64,000 nucleotides of DNA, from NCBI GenBank assembly GCA_904418845.1, contig CAJFQC010000005.1, positions 43,174 through 107,173 on the forward strand. The letters run 5' to 3'. How positions within the stretch are numbered: the first letter of the stretch is position 1; every line of letters begins with the position of its first letter. This document shows positions 44,492 through 54,413 of the stretch, one piece after another. The translations under genes were made by a program, and so were the position numbers. This DNA is from an uncultured Ruminococcus sp. (GTDB taxonomy: Bacteria > Bacillota > Clostridia > Lachnospirales > Lachnospiraceae). Under the pieces are notes generated by a model. The model did no database searches. It was not told where the DNA came from and saw only the letters and a program-made list of their open reading frames with translations.

Positions 44492-45497
44492 CCTTTCCGC
44501 CTTTGCTGATTACCAGTTCGCCTTCTTCATCAAGACGACGGATCAGGTTAACAATGTGCTGTTGTGCCTCCTCCACATCTCTTAAGCGGACATTGACTGT
44601 AATCTCAAGGTCGGACTTAATCGTGTCGGCCATACGCGTGGACATATTTGCATAGAACAGCGATGCGAGCGACTCGTCCGCGCCTTTGAGTGCGTAGACG
44701 ATATCCTTCATGTCGCATTCTCTTATGAACCTCTGGATCGAGCGGTTGTCCATAGTAGAAATATCCTCGAATACGAACATCTTCTTCCTGATAGTGTCCG
44801 CCAGTTCCGGTTCGGTCTTGCTCATCTCGTCGAATATGTACTTCTCGTTTGACCGATCCATGTTGTTCATTACATCTGCAATGTAATCCACACCGCCGAT
44901 CGTAGTAAAGTCTGTAGTAAGAATACTGTTAAACTTGTTCCTGAGCTGTTTTTCCACGATCTTGATCGCCTCAGGCGAAGCGCTCTCCATCCTGGCGATT
45001 GCCTCTACCACCTTGATCCGTTTATCTTCGGGCAGTTCCGTGATAACTTCTGCGGCCTGCTCAGCGTCCGAGTAGGACAGGACCATGGCGATTGTCTGCG
45101 GCCGCTCATACTGGAGCACCGCAAACAGATTCTTGCTGTCCATCTTCTGGAGAAATTCAAAGGACCTGTTTTTCAGATATTTTGCAACTTTCTGCAGAAG
45201 CTCCCGGGCAGTAGCCTCTCCATACGCCTTTTCAAGCACTGTGCGGGCGTACTCCATGCCCCCGTCTGTCACTACCTTTCGCGTCAGGCATGTTTTGTAG
45301 AAATCGTCCAGCACCTCCTCAGTCCTGGCCGCCTCGATATGCCCCAGTTTGGCAACTTCCAGAGTAAGCTTCTCCACTTCATCGGCGTTGAGATATTTGT
45401 ATACCTTCGACGCCTTGTCTGCTCCCAGCGCCACAACAACTGTGGCGGCCTTTTGTTCGGGAGTCAGACTGTTGGCATTAGTTTGCGTCTGCGGCAT
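44475..45497 (-). CDS. fliG: motor switch protein FliG
   Basis: 340 aa from the ATG at 45497 with GGAGG in front; a start 15 bases upstream is possible but lies in the site itself. Armadillo-like domains with FEFLQKMDSKNLFAVLQYE and the torque helix in LDEEGELVISKGGKDE region at the end. It overlaps fliF by 20 bases. Confidence 0.96.
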   Translation of the reverse strand: MPQTQTNANSLTPEQKAATVVVALGADKASKVYKYLNADEVEKLTLEVAKLGHIEAARTEEVLDDFYKTCLTRKVVTDGGMEYARTVLEKAYGEATARELLQKVAKYLKNRSFEFLQKMDSKNLFAVLQYERPQTIAMVLSYSDAEQAAEVITELPEDKRIKVVEAIARMESASPEAIKIVEKQLRNKFNSILTTDFTTIGGVDYIADVMNNMDRSNEKYIFDEMSKTEPELADTIRKKMFVFEDISTMDNRSIQRFIRECDMKDIVYALKGADESLASLFYANMSTRMADTIKSDLEITVNVRLRDVEEAQQHIVNLIRRLDEEGELVISKGGKDEIIV

Positions 45498-47085
45498 CTT
45501 TTTCCCCTCCATTCAGCCATGATCTCAGCATCTGGGCGGAAATCTCCGGGTTCTCCTCTGCAAAGTCCCTGATGTTCTCTCTGAGTTCCCTGCTCCGCTC
45601 ATTCTGCATACTCAGAATATTGAGATCTTCCTTGTCGTCTATAGTGTCCGGAATCACCAGCGTATCGGCAGCCTGTGCCGCCAGCTCTCTCTCTCTTCTC
45701 TTCTTTCTGATCCGCCTTACGATCAGGAACACGATCAGGAAGATAATGAGAAGCGCTCCGCCGATGACTGCGGCGATCCATCCATATCTCTGTATGAAGC
45801 CCTGCGCTACCGCGCCGACATCCTGTGCCGTTTCATCTGTGTAGAACGGTGCAGCCACTGCAGTGATCTTCTGGTCTATCTCGTCCATCGGAATCCCTGT
45901 TGCGTTGGCGACCAGTTCTCTCACTTCATTATACTGCAGATTTCCAAAGCCTGTTCCGTTGACTGAGACAGATACTGTCAGGTTGTCCATGACTCCCGGA
46001 TCTATCTCCGTCTGTTCTTTCACCTGGTTTACAAGATAATCTCTGCTGTAAGTCTCACTGTTATAAGTGTTTGTATTAGCGCCGTCCTGCTGGTTATATT
46101 CAGTAATGTCGGCATTTTCTTCTGTTCCGGCCACTCCAGCGGCAGTGTCGGTCCCTGTTCCTTCATCCGTAGAGCCTTCCTCGTGGGAAATGATACCGGT
46201 CTTATCATTCTCATTGATCTTATCCGGCGTAGTGTACGTAGTCGTCTCCCGGATGATCCTCTCCATGTTGATACTGCCGTTTGCCGCTACGCGCACATTC
46301 CCTTCGCCGTAGAAAGGCACAAGAACATTCACCACTTTCTGCTCGATCTTCTGTTCTACAATTCTTGCGAGCTCGGCTTCTGTCGTATTTGTCCCTGTAC
46401 CGTCTGTATCAGTGGTCAGCTCGATCCCGTTCTGGTCGAATACTGAGACATTCTCCATCTCCATGTCCGGCACGCTTCGGGCCACAAGGCGCTGGATCGC
46501 GCTCGCCTGACGCTCGCTTAACTCCGCGCCGCTCTTCATCGTCACAACGACTGACGCACTTCCTGTACTGTTCTGCGTATCCTCGAGCACAAACTGCTGC
46601 TCATCACCGAGCGCGATCGTAACTTTCGCGTCCTTTACGCCGTCAAAAAGCCCTATAGTGGCTCCAATCCTGTTCTGAAGCTCATAGAGCTTGTAAGTCT
46701 GCTGCTCTGAGTCGGTGGCCATTCCCCCGGCATTTGCAGTAAAGATGTCGTACGTAAAGCCGCTGCTTGGATATCCCTCATACACAAGCTGAGCCCTGAT
46801 GCTGTCGGCCTGAGACTTTTCCACAAGGATGGTCCCGCCGCCTTCGTACCTGTAGTCAGCTCCGTCTTCCTGCAGCTTTGTCACAATCTCGGACGCCTCA
46901 TCCTGCGAAACCTCAGAAAATAGCGGTACGTAATCCTTATGATTGAGGATTACCGCTGCAGCCACCGCCCCTACTATCACGAGCGCCGCGACGACTGCAC
47001 TGATAATCTTCACCCGTTTATCAAGCCGCCCTGTAAATTCTTTCAATTCCTGTATTTTTTTCTTTACGTTTATGTCCAGTTTCAT
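45478..47085 (-). CDS. fliF: MS-ring protein FliF
   Basis: 535 aa. Membrane helices at about 28-50 and 445-465 bracket the periplasmic ring-building motifs (ring domain with DYVPLFSEVSQDEASEIVTK). The cytoplasmic C-terminus binds FliG. It starts 25 bases after fliE. Confidence 0.96.
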   Translation of the reverse strand: MKLDINVKKKIQELKEFTGRLDKRVKIISAVVAALVIVGAVAAAVILNHKDYVPLFSEVSQDEASEIVTKLQEDGADYRYEGGGTILVEKSQADSIRAQLVYEGYPSSGFTYDIFTANAGGMATDSEQQTYKLYELQNRIGATIGLFDGVKDAKVTIALGDEQQFVLEDTQNSTGSASVVVTMKSGAELSERQASAIQRLVARSVPDMEMENVSVFDQNGIELTTDTDGTGTNTTEAELARIVEQKIEQKVVNVLVPFYGEGNVRVAANGSINMERIIRETTTYTTPDKINENDKTGIISHEEGSTDEGTGTDTAAGVAGTEENADITEYNQQDGANTNTYNSETYSRDYLVNQVKEQTEIDPGVMDNLTVSVSVNGTGFGNLQYNEVRELVANATGIPMDEIDQKITAVAAPFYTDETAQDVGAVAQGFIQRYGWIAAVIGGALLIIFLIVFLIVRRIRKKRRERELAAQAADTLVIPDTIDDKEDLNILSMQNERSRELRENIRDFAEENPEISAQMLRSWLNGGEKDAADAN

Positions 47086-47110
47086 CTTACGCTTTCCTCT
47101 CCCGTTGTTT

Positions 47111-47422
47111 TTACAGGCTTATCCTCATCAACTCATTATAAGAATCCAGCGCCTTATTCCTGAGCTGAACAAGCATGCTTGTGGAAAGCTGCGCCTCTGA
47201 AGCCGCAATTTGAACGGAATGAGGATTATCAATCTGTCCCGTGGCCAGAAGATACTGCTGTGTCTGAAGATTGCTCTCTGTATCCCTTACGTCCTGTATG
47301 GCGTTCTCAAAAATGCTGCGGAACATCCCGTCCGCAGACGCCGTTTCCGAAACTGCAGAAACGTTGTTTATCCCCTCTATTGATCCCCACAGGCGGATCG
47401 GTGTGATAAAATTAGTCTCCAT
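47111..47422 (-). CDS. fliE: MS ring-rod junction protein FliE
   Basis: 103 aa from the ATG at 47422, chosen because AAAGGAG is 9 bases ahead; the ATG at 47431 sits directly on that site. Core: MFRSIFENAIQDVRDTESNL and IAASEAQLSTSMLVQLRNKA. It joins the MS ring to FlgB. It directly follows flgB with no flgC between. Confidence 0.94.
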   Translation of the reverse strand: METNFITPIRLWGSIEGINNVSAVSETASADGMFRSIFENAIQDVRDTESNLQTQQYLLATGQIDNPHSVQIAASEAQLSTSMLVQLRNKALDSYNELMRISL

Positions 47423-47477
47423 GCCACTCATCTCCTTTAAAAATAAAATCTCCTGTTAACTGCTTCCACGCCGGGCG

Positions 47478-47867
47478 TCATTGTCCCGTGATCACTGTAT
47501 TGAGGCGGCTGATATCGCTGGTAACACTTCTAAGAAGGTACTGATACTGGAGAGAGGTTCTTGTCAGCTCCATGATCTCCACATCTGCATTCACATTATT
47601 CCCATCCACCCTTGATGATTCCTCATCGGATGTATGTATCTGGTAACGGCTTGCATCAATGGCCTTGGCGATGTCCTGCGCGCTGCCGTTTCCGGCCGCC
47701 TCAAGGCGTCTTTGGAACTCTTCTTCAAATGTAACGTATTTTGCCTTGTATTCGGGCGTCTCCACATTCGCCAGATTGTCTGATATAACGGACTCTTTCG
47801 TCCAGAGAAAGTCCAGAGCTTTTGACGCCATGCTGATGGTATTTCCGTATATTCCGCTTATTGCCAT
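47478..47867 (-). CDS. flgB: proximal rod protein FlgB
   Basis: 129 aa from the ATG at 47867 (AAAGGACG site), giving MAISGIYGNTISMASKALDF. It has VISDNLANVETPEYKAKYVT and a C-terminal EIMELTRTSLQYQYLLRSVT. This is the first gene of the superoperon, behind a sigma-A promoter. Confidence 0.94.
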   Translation of the reverse strand: MAISGIYGNTISMASKALDFLWTKESVISDNLANVETPEYKAKYVTFEEEFQRRLEAAGNGSAQDIAKAIDASRYQIHTSDEESSRVDGNNVNADVEIMELTRTSLQYQYLLRSVTSDISRLNTVITGQ

Positions 47868-48004
47868 AGAGACACGTCCTTTCTTTGTCTTAACAAACAT
47901 CAGCCGGGACATCCTAATTATCCTTCGTACTTACTGATATGATCCAGCATCTTTGAAATTTGATTCCCCGGCCCTTTTCGACAAATTTTTTGTTTTTTCT
48001 TAGT

Positions 48005-48033
48005 ATTTTATTAATTATCTCCAACATTGTCAA
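48005..48033 (-). promoter_or_regulatory. sigma-A promoter of the fla/che superoperon
   Basis: Minus strand: perfect -35 TTGACA (48033-48028), 17-base spacer, -10 TAAAAT (48010-48005). Transcription would start near 47998, leaving a leader of about 130 bases before flgB. Confidence 0.82.
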
Positions 48034-48263
48034 TACTTTATTTCGCTAAAATCCTGATAAAACGCTATTTTTTTTGGATTTATAACATTTATTACCATTA
48101 TATAATTATATAATTCGGATTAATATCATTTGTAAATTTTTCTGCAAAAAATTACACATTATTTCCTTATTTTTTCTTCTCTGATGTCGAATATATCAGT
48201 ATGGTGAAATGTATGGGTATGATTATCTTTCTTACATTAAACTGTAAATAATCTACTCAATAT
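48034..48263. other. AT-rich intergenic region between divergent flgB and MCP genes
   Basis: The gap from flgB to the MCP start is about 420 bases. Besides the flgB promoter it is very AT-rich and includes the direct repeat ATTATATAATTATATAATT near 48098-48117. I see no convincing promoter for the MCP gene, no small open frame and no recognisable RNA. Confidence 0.5.
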
Positions 48264-48287
48264 ATGTATATGGAAGGAGTAAGAAAC

Positions 48288-49772
48288 ATGTATCAAAAAA
48301 CAACTTTAAAATGGAAAACACAACTTATATGTTTCCTTCTTGCCCTGGCAGCATGGATTGCCGCAATCGTGGGAATTGCCGCCAGTGTGCAGGGAAACGC
48401 TTCCTTTTCAGTACTGACGGTAATAGAGATCACACTTCTTGCAGTCTCAGCCGTTCTTCTGGCATTACTGCTCCTCATGACAGGCAGAGGACTGTTCACT
48501 CCTCTTATGGAATGCGCAGAGCGTATCAGCGCCCTTGCCGCAGGGGATCTGGATTCCCCTATGCCGGAATGTGAAAAGGGCAGCGAGATCGGAGAGCTCA
48601 TCCGGTGTACCGGAAAGCTTACCGACACGCTCCGCCAGATCATTGAAGATGAAGACAGAATACTTACCGCCATGTCCAAAGGCGATTTTACCGTCAGCTC
48701 TGACTGCCGTGATTTATATGCAGACGGTTTCCAGCCGCTTCTTACATCTATGCAGCGGCTCTGCTACCACCTGGGCAGCTCTCTTCAGCAGATCAGCAGC
48801 GCAGCCAGTCAGGTGGACACAGCGTCCACACAGGTGTCAGACGGAGCGCAGGCGCTCTCCCAGGGTGCAACCCAGCAGGCAAGTTCTGTTCAAGAGCTTG
48901 CGGCTACGATAAATGACATTTCCACACAGATTACTGAATCCGCAGGAAATGCGGGGACCGCCAGCAGTCTTGCCAACAGCGTCGGAAACGATATGATGGA
49001 CAGTAATCTTCATATGAGTGAAATGACCAATGCCATGGCGGAGATCAAGGAGGCCTCCAAGCAGATCCACAAGATCATCAAGACAATTGAGGATATTGCT
49101 TTTCAGACCAACATCCTTGCACTTAACGCAGCTGTCGAGGCTGCGAGGGCAGGATCAGCGGGCAAAGGCTTCGCCGTCGTTGCCGACGAGGTTCGCAACC
49201 TTGCCGGAAAGAGCCAGAATGCGGCAAAAGATACCGCCGTCATGATCCAAAATGCGATCGCCGCTGTGGACAAGGGCATCACTATCGCAGACGAGACGGC
49301 AGAATCCATGAACAAAGTCGTTGCAAACGCGCAGATGGTTGTAGACCAGATAAGCTCTATATCGGAAACTTCAAAGACACAGGCTGACGCAGTTTCCCAG
49401 GTTACTACAGGGATCGATCAGATCTCAAGCGTGATACAGACGAATTCCGCTACGGCAGAAGAGAGCGCGGCGGCAAGCCAGCAAATGTCTGCACAGGCTG
49501 TTCTTCTCCACAAGATCGTATCGGGCTTTAAGTTTCGCAGCGACCAGGATCTGAACCGTCTCGCCGCATCGCTCCGGGAGGCGGGCGAGAGTGTTCCTGC
49601 TCAGAGATCTGTTGCTTCTTCTCCGGTACAGACAGAAAAGGGGGCGGAAACCATATCAGAAACGACGGATACCTTCGAAGATATGGCGGCTCCTGAGCCT
49701 GTATCTGACAAACCTGTTTCCCGCCCGGCGGCATTTAACGGCTCCTTTGTCGGCAGCAATGATAAATATTAA
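48288..49772 (+). CDS. methyl-accepting chemotaxis protein without an obvious extracellular sensor
   Basis: 494 aa from the ATG at 48288 (GGAAGGAG site). Two membrane helices (about 15-35 and 45-68) are joined by only about ten residues, so no ligand domain lies outside. A HAMP-like linker, then the signalling domain with [20 protein letters not shown] and [10 protein letters not shown], follow. It may sense the membrane or cytoplasm, or act through other receptors. The C-terminus has a Ser/Pro/Glu-rich tail. Confidence 0.93.
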   Translation: MYQKTTLKWKTQLICFLLALAAWIAAIVGIAASVQGNASFSVLTVIEITLLAVSAVLLALLLLMTGRGLFTPLMECAERISALAAGDLDSPMPECEKGSEIGELIRCTGKLTDTLRQIIEDEDRILTAMSKGDFTVSSDCRDLYADGFQPLLTSMQRLCYHLGSSLQQISSAASQVDTASTQVSDGAQALSQGATQQASSVQELAATINDISTQITESAGNAGTASSLANSVGNDMMDSNLHMSEMTNAMAEIKEASKQIHKIIKTIEDIAFQTNILALNAAVEAARAGSAGKGFAVVADEVRNLAGKSQNAAKDTAVMIQNAIAAVDKGITIADETAESMNKVVANAQMVVDQISSISETSKTQADAVSQVTTGIDQISSVIQTNSATAEESAAASQQMSAQAVLLHKIVSGFKFRSDQDLNRLAASLREAGESVPAQRSVASSPVQTEKGAETISETTDTFEDMAAPEPVSDKPVSRPAAFNGSFVGSNDKY

Positions 49773-49780
49773 ACAGAAAA

Positions 49781-49822
49781 ATAAAATCCCCTCAGACGTG
49801 TATCTGGGGGATTTTATTTTTT
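49781..49822. terminator. terminator between the MCP gene and the FlhB-C gene
   Basis: A stem of AAAATCCCC-TCAGA (49783-49796) with TCTGGGGGATTTT (49803-49815), followed by ATTTT-runs, can terminate the plus-strand MCP gene; the A-rich left flank gives it some use on the minus strand too. A 6-base loop lies between. Confidence 0.8.
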
Positions 49823-49854
49823 GTATTTACACTGGCATCAGCGCAGTCACGCGG

Positions 49855-50226
49855 CTAAACAGAGTCTTCATCCGCGCTCTCGCGCGACTCCTGAGCTTCT
49901 TCTTCCACCGGCTGTTCCGGCAATTCTTTATCCGTGTCTTTCTCTTTTTCTTTTTTTGCTTTTCCATAATTAAGAAAATACACATAGATATCCACTATTG
50001 CCGCGTACAGCTCCTGGGGAATCTCAGAGCCCAGATCAAGTTGAGTGAGCACTGTAGCGAGGGAATTGTCCTCATAGATAGGCACTCCGCTGTCCTTGGC
50101 TGCCTGAATGATCCTCCGGGCCATGTAACCCACGCCCGACGCCACGATAACAGGAGCTGCCTGTCCCTCTTCATCATAAGATAACGCCACAGCTTTCTGG
50201 TTGAGTACATCATCAAATGCTGACAT
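49855..50226 (-). CDS. stand-alone FlhB C-terminal domain protein (FlhX/YlqH-like)
   Basis: 123 aa. It matches the cytoplasmic half of FlhB after the cleavage site (APVIVASGVGYMARRIIQAA; VLTQLDLGSEIPQELYAAIV) and lacks the membrane part and the NPTH motif. Such proteins can stand in for the cut FlhB C-terminus. It overlaps the FliK/YlqG-like gene by 14 bases, the order seen for ylqG-ylqH in Bacillus. A Lys/Glu/Asp-rich tail ends it. Confidence 0.88.
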   Translation of the reverse strand: MSAFDDVLNQKAVALSYDEEGQAAPVIVASGVGYMARRIIQAAKDSGVPIYEDNSLATVLTQLDLGSEIPQELYAAIVDIYVYFLNYGKAKKEKEKDTDKELPEQPVEEEAQESRESADEDSV

Positions 50227-51652
50227 TGATCGAATTCTTCCTTTCTTTGAGTTTTGTAAATGCTTCTGTGAGCGGTATAGAAGCGGAGCTGTTTCCGGTC
50301 AGCACTTCTTCCGGTCTCAGGGAGTGTTCCTCCAATATCCGCCTGATGTCCGCCTGTATTTTTCCTGAGTCTTTCTCCAGAGCAGCAGGGATATTGATCT
50401 GGACGGATACCTTCTCTTCTCCACACAGAAAGAACAGATCAAAAAATCCGAGATCCTGGATGTCAAATTTTACTAATCCTTTTATCATCCTCTCCCTGCT
50501 GCCGTCTTCCTTTTCCTGGCCGCCCTCGGCGTCTGGATCCACCCACATCTCAGAAAACATCATTGTCCCGTCTACTGACGCAGGAACGAGGAGGTGAAGA
50601 AGCGGCATATAGACGCTCTCATTGAGCACCATCGCTTCCATAAGCTGCCTGAACGCCTGCACATTCTCTGTTCCAGCCTCCCCTGCCGCTCCTTTGACAA
50701 TAATCTGGGCAAGCTGATCCATCTGTTTGTTCCGGGCGGACGCTTTTTCAAATTCTGTATTTTTCAGTATATGAAATATTTTTGTCAGGTCAAAGTCTCC
50801 GAAAATGCGCTGAAATGCCTGATAGTCCATGAGCTTTTGAAAAGCCTGGAGCACGCCCTGCTGCTGCCCGTTCTCATAGCGGCCGATGAGATCCGCCATA
50901 TGAGCCACTGTATCCCTCAGTACTCCTCTGTCATGTGTCTTTGATATATATTCATTAAGATACGGAAGAATATCAGACTTCAAAGTACGAAGGTTCTCCG
51001 CCTGCTGTTCCGGCGACGCTCCTTCCCTGCTGATAAGCCTCTGCCCCATCTGCGCAGCCTCTTCCCTCTGTCGGGGAAACATCCGCTGAAGCACTTCTTT
51101 AAGATCTCTCTGAATATCTTCCATGATGCTTCCGCTCTCCGCCATATCTGTATACTTTTTCAGAAAATTCAGAATATTCGTCTTAAGCTCCACAGATTTT
51201 GTTTCATTCATCATCTTTCTGAGCAGTCCGAAGAACGCTCCTGTATACCGTACTGCCGACATCCCCTGATTTTGGAGCAGCCCTTGGAGATTACCCTGTC
51301 CGGCTTCTATCATCCCAAGAAATTTTGCGATCTCCTGGGCGATGCCTCCTTTAAGCCCTGACTGGACAGAGGTGGACGACAGCTCCGCTAAAAGTTTTGG
51401 AAGTTCTTCCGCCACTGACGGCATCTTCTGAAGCTGGCGTATAAAGTTGTCAAAATTTGACTCGAATTTAAACTGAAGCGGTTCCCCTTCCTGCTGCCCC
51501 AACGCATCGCTTCTGGCGTCCGGACGCACGACTTTGTTGGGATCAACCGGTCCCTGCACATGGACCGGATTCTGCATTTCCGGGTTCGCCCTGACATTTG
51601 CCGCATTGTCATAACCTGTAGTCGGAGTCGTCACCTTTAAAATATTTGCCAT
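50213..51652 (-). CDS. YlqG/FliK-like protein
   Basis: 479 aa. N-terminus low complexity, a long helical middle (KFLGMIEAGQGNLQGLLQNQ) and a C-terminal part with FDIQDLGFFDLFFLCGEEKV, suggestive of FliK-type hook-length domains. Paired by overlap with the FlhB-C-like gene, which suggests a second ruler/switch pair or a modulator of export. Assignment is from gene pairing and weak similarity. Confidence 0.55.
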   Translation of the reverse strand: MANILKVTTPTTGYDNAANVRANPEMQNPVHVQGPVDPNKVVRPDARSDALGQQEGEPLQFKFESNFDNFIRQLQKMPSVAEELPKLLAELSSTSVQSGLKGGIAQEIAKFLGMIEAGQGNLQGLLQNQGMSAVRYTGAFFGLLRKMMNETKSVELKTNILNFLKKYTDMAESGSIMEDIQRDLKEVLQRMFPRQREEAAQMGQRLISREGASPEQQAENLRTLKSDILPYLNEYISKTHDRGVLRDTVAHMADLIGRYENGQQQGVLQAFQKLMDYQAFQRIFGDFDLTKIFHILKNTEFEKASARNKQMDQLAQIIVKGAAGEAGTENVQAFRQLMEAMVLNESVYMPLLHLLVPASVDGTMMFSEMWVDPDAEGGQEKEDGSRERMIKGLVKFDIQDLGFFDLFFLCGEEKVSVQINIPAALEKDSGKIQADIRRILEEHSLRPEEVLTGNSSASIPLTEAFTKLKERKNSINVSI

Positions 51653-51788
51653 TTTTTCGCCTCCCGGTAATTATTTTTTTCTCTTTTTTGTCGAAATATA
51701 GAACGACAGAGATTCTTATGAAGTTGTTTTCACACAGCATATACCCTCTGTTACAAACTATCTTATCATAGAAAAGGCGGTGCATACC

Positions 51789-53870
51789 ATGGATAATGTA
51801 ACTGACAGCTTACTTGATACATATCTATTTGAAACGAACTCACTGTTGGAACGACTGGACGAGCTTCTGATCGAAGCAGAGCAGAATAAAGATTTCACTG
51901 AAGACGAAGTCAACGAAATTTTCCGCAGCATGCATACGATCAAAGGTTCTTCTGCCATGCTTGAATTCAACTCTCTCATGGAGATCGCCCACCACATTGA
52001 GGATCTCTTCTTTTATATCAGGGAAAACGGAATGTCCGCCCTGAATTCCGAGGAGAAAAACGAACTGTTTAACCTCATGTTCAAATCTGTTGACAGACTT
52101 CGCGAAGAGATCGAAAAAGTTGAAAACAATGAGCCGCTCAGTACTAATATCGACAGTTTTATAGAAGAAATAAATGATTTTCTGAGCAAAATCAGCGGGC
52201 AGGGCAAAGGGCAGGATTCAGGTTCAGACGCCGACGCTGCAATTGTTTCTGCCTCGGTATCTTTGACAGACATTCCCGGTATTCCCGACTCCCCATGGTG
52301 CATACGCCTCTTTTTTGAGGAGGGCTGCGGGATGGAGAATCTGCGTGCGTTCATGCTGGTCACGACGCTTCAGGAGAACGGGTATGATTTTATATGTTCC
52401 CCGCCAGACGTGGAAACTAACGGCGAGACCTCCCAGGAAATTATTAGCAATGGCTTTTATCTGGGATTTAAGGATGAGGATCAGGCAAAAAAGGCAGCCG
52501 TCATCGTCGCCGGAAGCAACAATATCCATTCTTATGAGTTGATTGAAAATGCATTGTCCGGGGAGAAAGAAAAAGAAAGCAAAGAAAAAACCTCCGGCGC
52601 CGCTGAACCGGACACCGTTAAAAAACCCCAGGGCACTCAGCAGCCCGGACGCCAGCAGTCCTCTGCGCACCATGCTCCGGTCAAGCAGAACCTGATCAGT
52701 GTAAATCTGTCCAAACTGGACAGCCTTATGGCTCTTGTGGGCGAGATCGTCATTACGGAATCTATGGTGACGTCGTCCCCTGACCTGAAAGGACTTAAAC
52801 TTGATAACTTTATGAAATCCGCGCGCCAGCTCCGCAAACTGACTGATGATCTTCAGGATATTTCCATGTCTCTGAGGATGGTTTCCGTATCCGGCGTATT
52901 CCAGAAAATGAACCGTATCGTCCGCGATATGAAAAAGACGTTGAACAAGGATGTCCGCCTTACTCTTGTTGGTGAAGACACAGAGCTCGACAAATCCATC
53001 GTGGACAGCATCAGCGATCCTATCATGCATATTGTCCGTAATTCCATGGATCACGGCATTGAGGATTCCAGCGAGGAAAGAATCGCGGCAGGCAAAGATC
53101 CGCAGGGTGAGATTATTCTCTCCGCCGTACACACAGGCAATGAAGTAATCATCTCTATCCAGGATGACGGGCGGGGAGTGAATACAAATGCTGTGCTGGA
53201 AAAAGCCAAAAGAAACAATTTCCTTACTAAGCCTGAGGAGGAATATACAAAAAAAGATATCCTTGCTCTTCTCATGGAACCCGGATTCTCCACAAACGCC
53301 GAAGTCACAGAATATTCAGGACGCGGCGTCGGCATGGATGTTGTAAGGAAGAACATCGAGAGCATCGGCGGAGGCGTATCCATGACCAGCGAGGAAGGGA
53401 AAGGCTCCTGCACAACGCTGAAGATCCCTCTCACTCTTGCTATCGTGGACGGCATGGAGATCTCCGTAGGCAATTCTATATTTACAGTGCCAATCTCCAA
53501 CATCCGCCAGTCCTTCAAAGTGGCGGCTGAGGACGTTATCTTTGACGCTTCAGGCAATGAAATCATACGCTGTATGGACGAATTTTACCCGATCATCCGT
53601 CTGCACAATCTGTACGGCATATATGAAGAGGTCTGCACAAATATTGAGGACGGAATACTGATGTGGGTTGAGGCAAACGAAAAATCTTTCTGCCTCTTCG
53701 TGGACAGCCTTCTCGGAGAACAGCAGGTCGTTGTCAAACCACTGCCCGCATACCTCAATAATTTCGGCATCAAGGAATACGGCATCAGCGGCTGCACGAT
53801 ACTCGGCGATGGCAATATAAGCATTATCCTGGATATTGCAAGCATTTATTCTGCTGTTATTCATTCATAA
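51789..53870 (+). CDS. cheA: chemotaxis histidine kinase CheA
   Basis: 693 aa from the ATG at 51789 (AAGGCGG site). HPt domain with His49 (RSMHTIKGSS), a linker, a CheY/CheB-binding region (about 165-250), the dimerisation helices (VNLSKLDSLMALVGEIVITE), the HATPase (MHIVRNSMDHGIE; GRGVGMDVVRKN) and a C-terminal CheW-like domain. First gene of a cheA-W-R-B-vanY operon on the plus strand. Confidence 0.97.
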   Translation: MDNVTDSLLDTYLFETNSLLERLDELLIEAEQNKDFTEDEVNEIFRSMHTIKGSSAMLEFNSLMEIAHHIEDLFFYIRENGMSALNSEEKNELFNLMFKSVDRLREEIEKVENNEPLSTNIDSFIEEINDFLSKISGQGKGQDSGSDADAAIVSASVSLTDIPGIPDSPWCIRLFFEEGCGMENLRAFMLVTTLQENGYDFICSPPDVETNGETSQEIISNGFYLGFKDEDQAKKAAVIVAGSNNIHSYELIENALSGEKEKESKEKTSGAAEPDTVKKPQGTQQPGRQQSSAHHAPVKQNLISVNLSKLDSLMALVGEIVITESMVTSSPDLKGLKLDNFMKSARQLRKLTDDLQDISMSLRMVSVSGVFQKMNRIVRDMKKTLNKDVRLTLVGEDTELDKSIVDSISDPIMHIVRNSMDHGIEDSSEERIAAGKDPQGEIILSAVHTGNEVIISIQDDGRGVNTNAVLEKAKRNNFLTKPEEEYTKKDILALLMEPGFSTNAEVTEYSGRGVGMDVVRKNIESIGGGVSMTSEEGKGSCTTLKIPLTLAIVDGMEISVGNSIFTVPISNIRQSFKVAAEDVIFDASGNEIIRCMDEFYPIIRLHNLYGIYEEVCTNIEDGILMWVEANEKSFCLFVDSLLGEQQVVVKPLPAYLNNFGIKEYGISGCTILGDGNISIILDIASIYSAVIHS

Positions 53871-53894
53871 TAAACTGATTAGGAGGAATTAACC

Positions 53895-54389
53895 ATGTCA
53901 AATGAAAAGGAAGGGCTTACTGCTCAGGAGATTCTTGAAAGCGAGGAGCTGGAAACTTCTGCTGCCGAGGATACTACCACAAAAGAATTCCTGACATTTG
54001 TCTCCGACGGACTGACTTACGGTGTTCCCACGGAGCATGTCATAGAGATTATTACAAACCACACTATACGCCCCCTGCCTCTTGTTCCCGATTATGTGCG
54101 CGGGATCATCAACCTGAGAGGGCAGATCATTCCGATCATTGATATTCGGCTGCGTCTTGGAAAACCATTCCTTGAATACACCTCTAAGACATGTATCATT
54201 ATACTTGACATTGGCTCTGACAGAATCGGAATCTGTGTAGACGCAGTGTCTCAGGTGCTGTCGCTTGACGAATCACAATCTTCTCCGGTTCCTCTGGAAG
54301 ATCGCCAGCAGCTTGCCACTTCCATGATATCCGTGGACGGCGGAAAAATCGTTCTTCTGCTCAACTGTTCCGCCATCATTGAGTCATAA
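53895..54389 (+). CDS. cheW: chemotaxis coupling protein CheW
   Basis: 164 aa. One CheW domain (LTYGVPTEHVIEIITNHTIR; YVRGIINLRGQIIPIIDIR) that links CheA to receptors. AGGAGG site 7 bases ahead; follows cheA by 24 bases. Confidence 0.97.
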   Translation: MSNEKEGLTAQEILESEELETSAAEDTTTKEFLTFVSDGLTYGVPTEHVIEIITNHTIRPLPLVPDYVRGIINLRGQIIPIIDIRLRLGKPFLEYTSKTCIIILDIGSDRIGICVDAVSQVLSLDESQSSPVPLEDRQQLATSMISVDGGKIVLLLNCSAIIES

Positions 54390-54413
54390 AGACCGGAAAG
54401 GAGTTTTTCTGCC

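Noticed and set aside
47868..48287. c-di-GMP (GEMM) riboswitch upstream of flgB or the MCP gene
   Set aside because: I looked for the conserved core in this gap and before the GGDEF-EAL gene and did not find it.
52224..53132. 302-codon minus-strand open frame
   Set aside because: Antisense to cheA, a clear gene; composition and content are those of a shadow frame.
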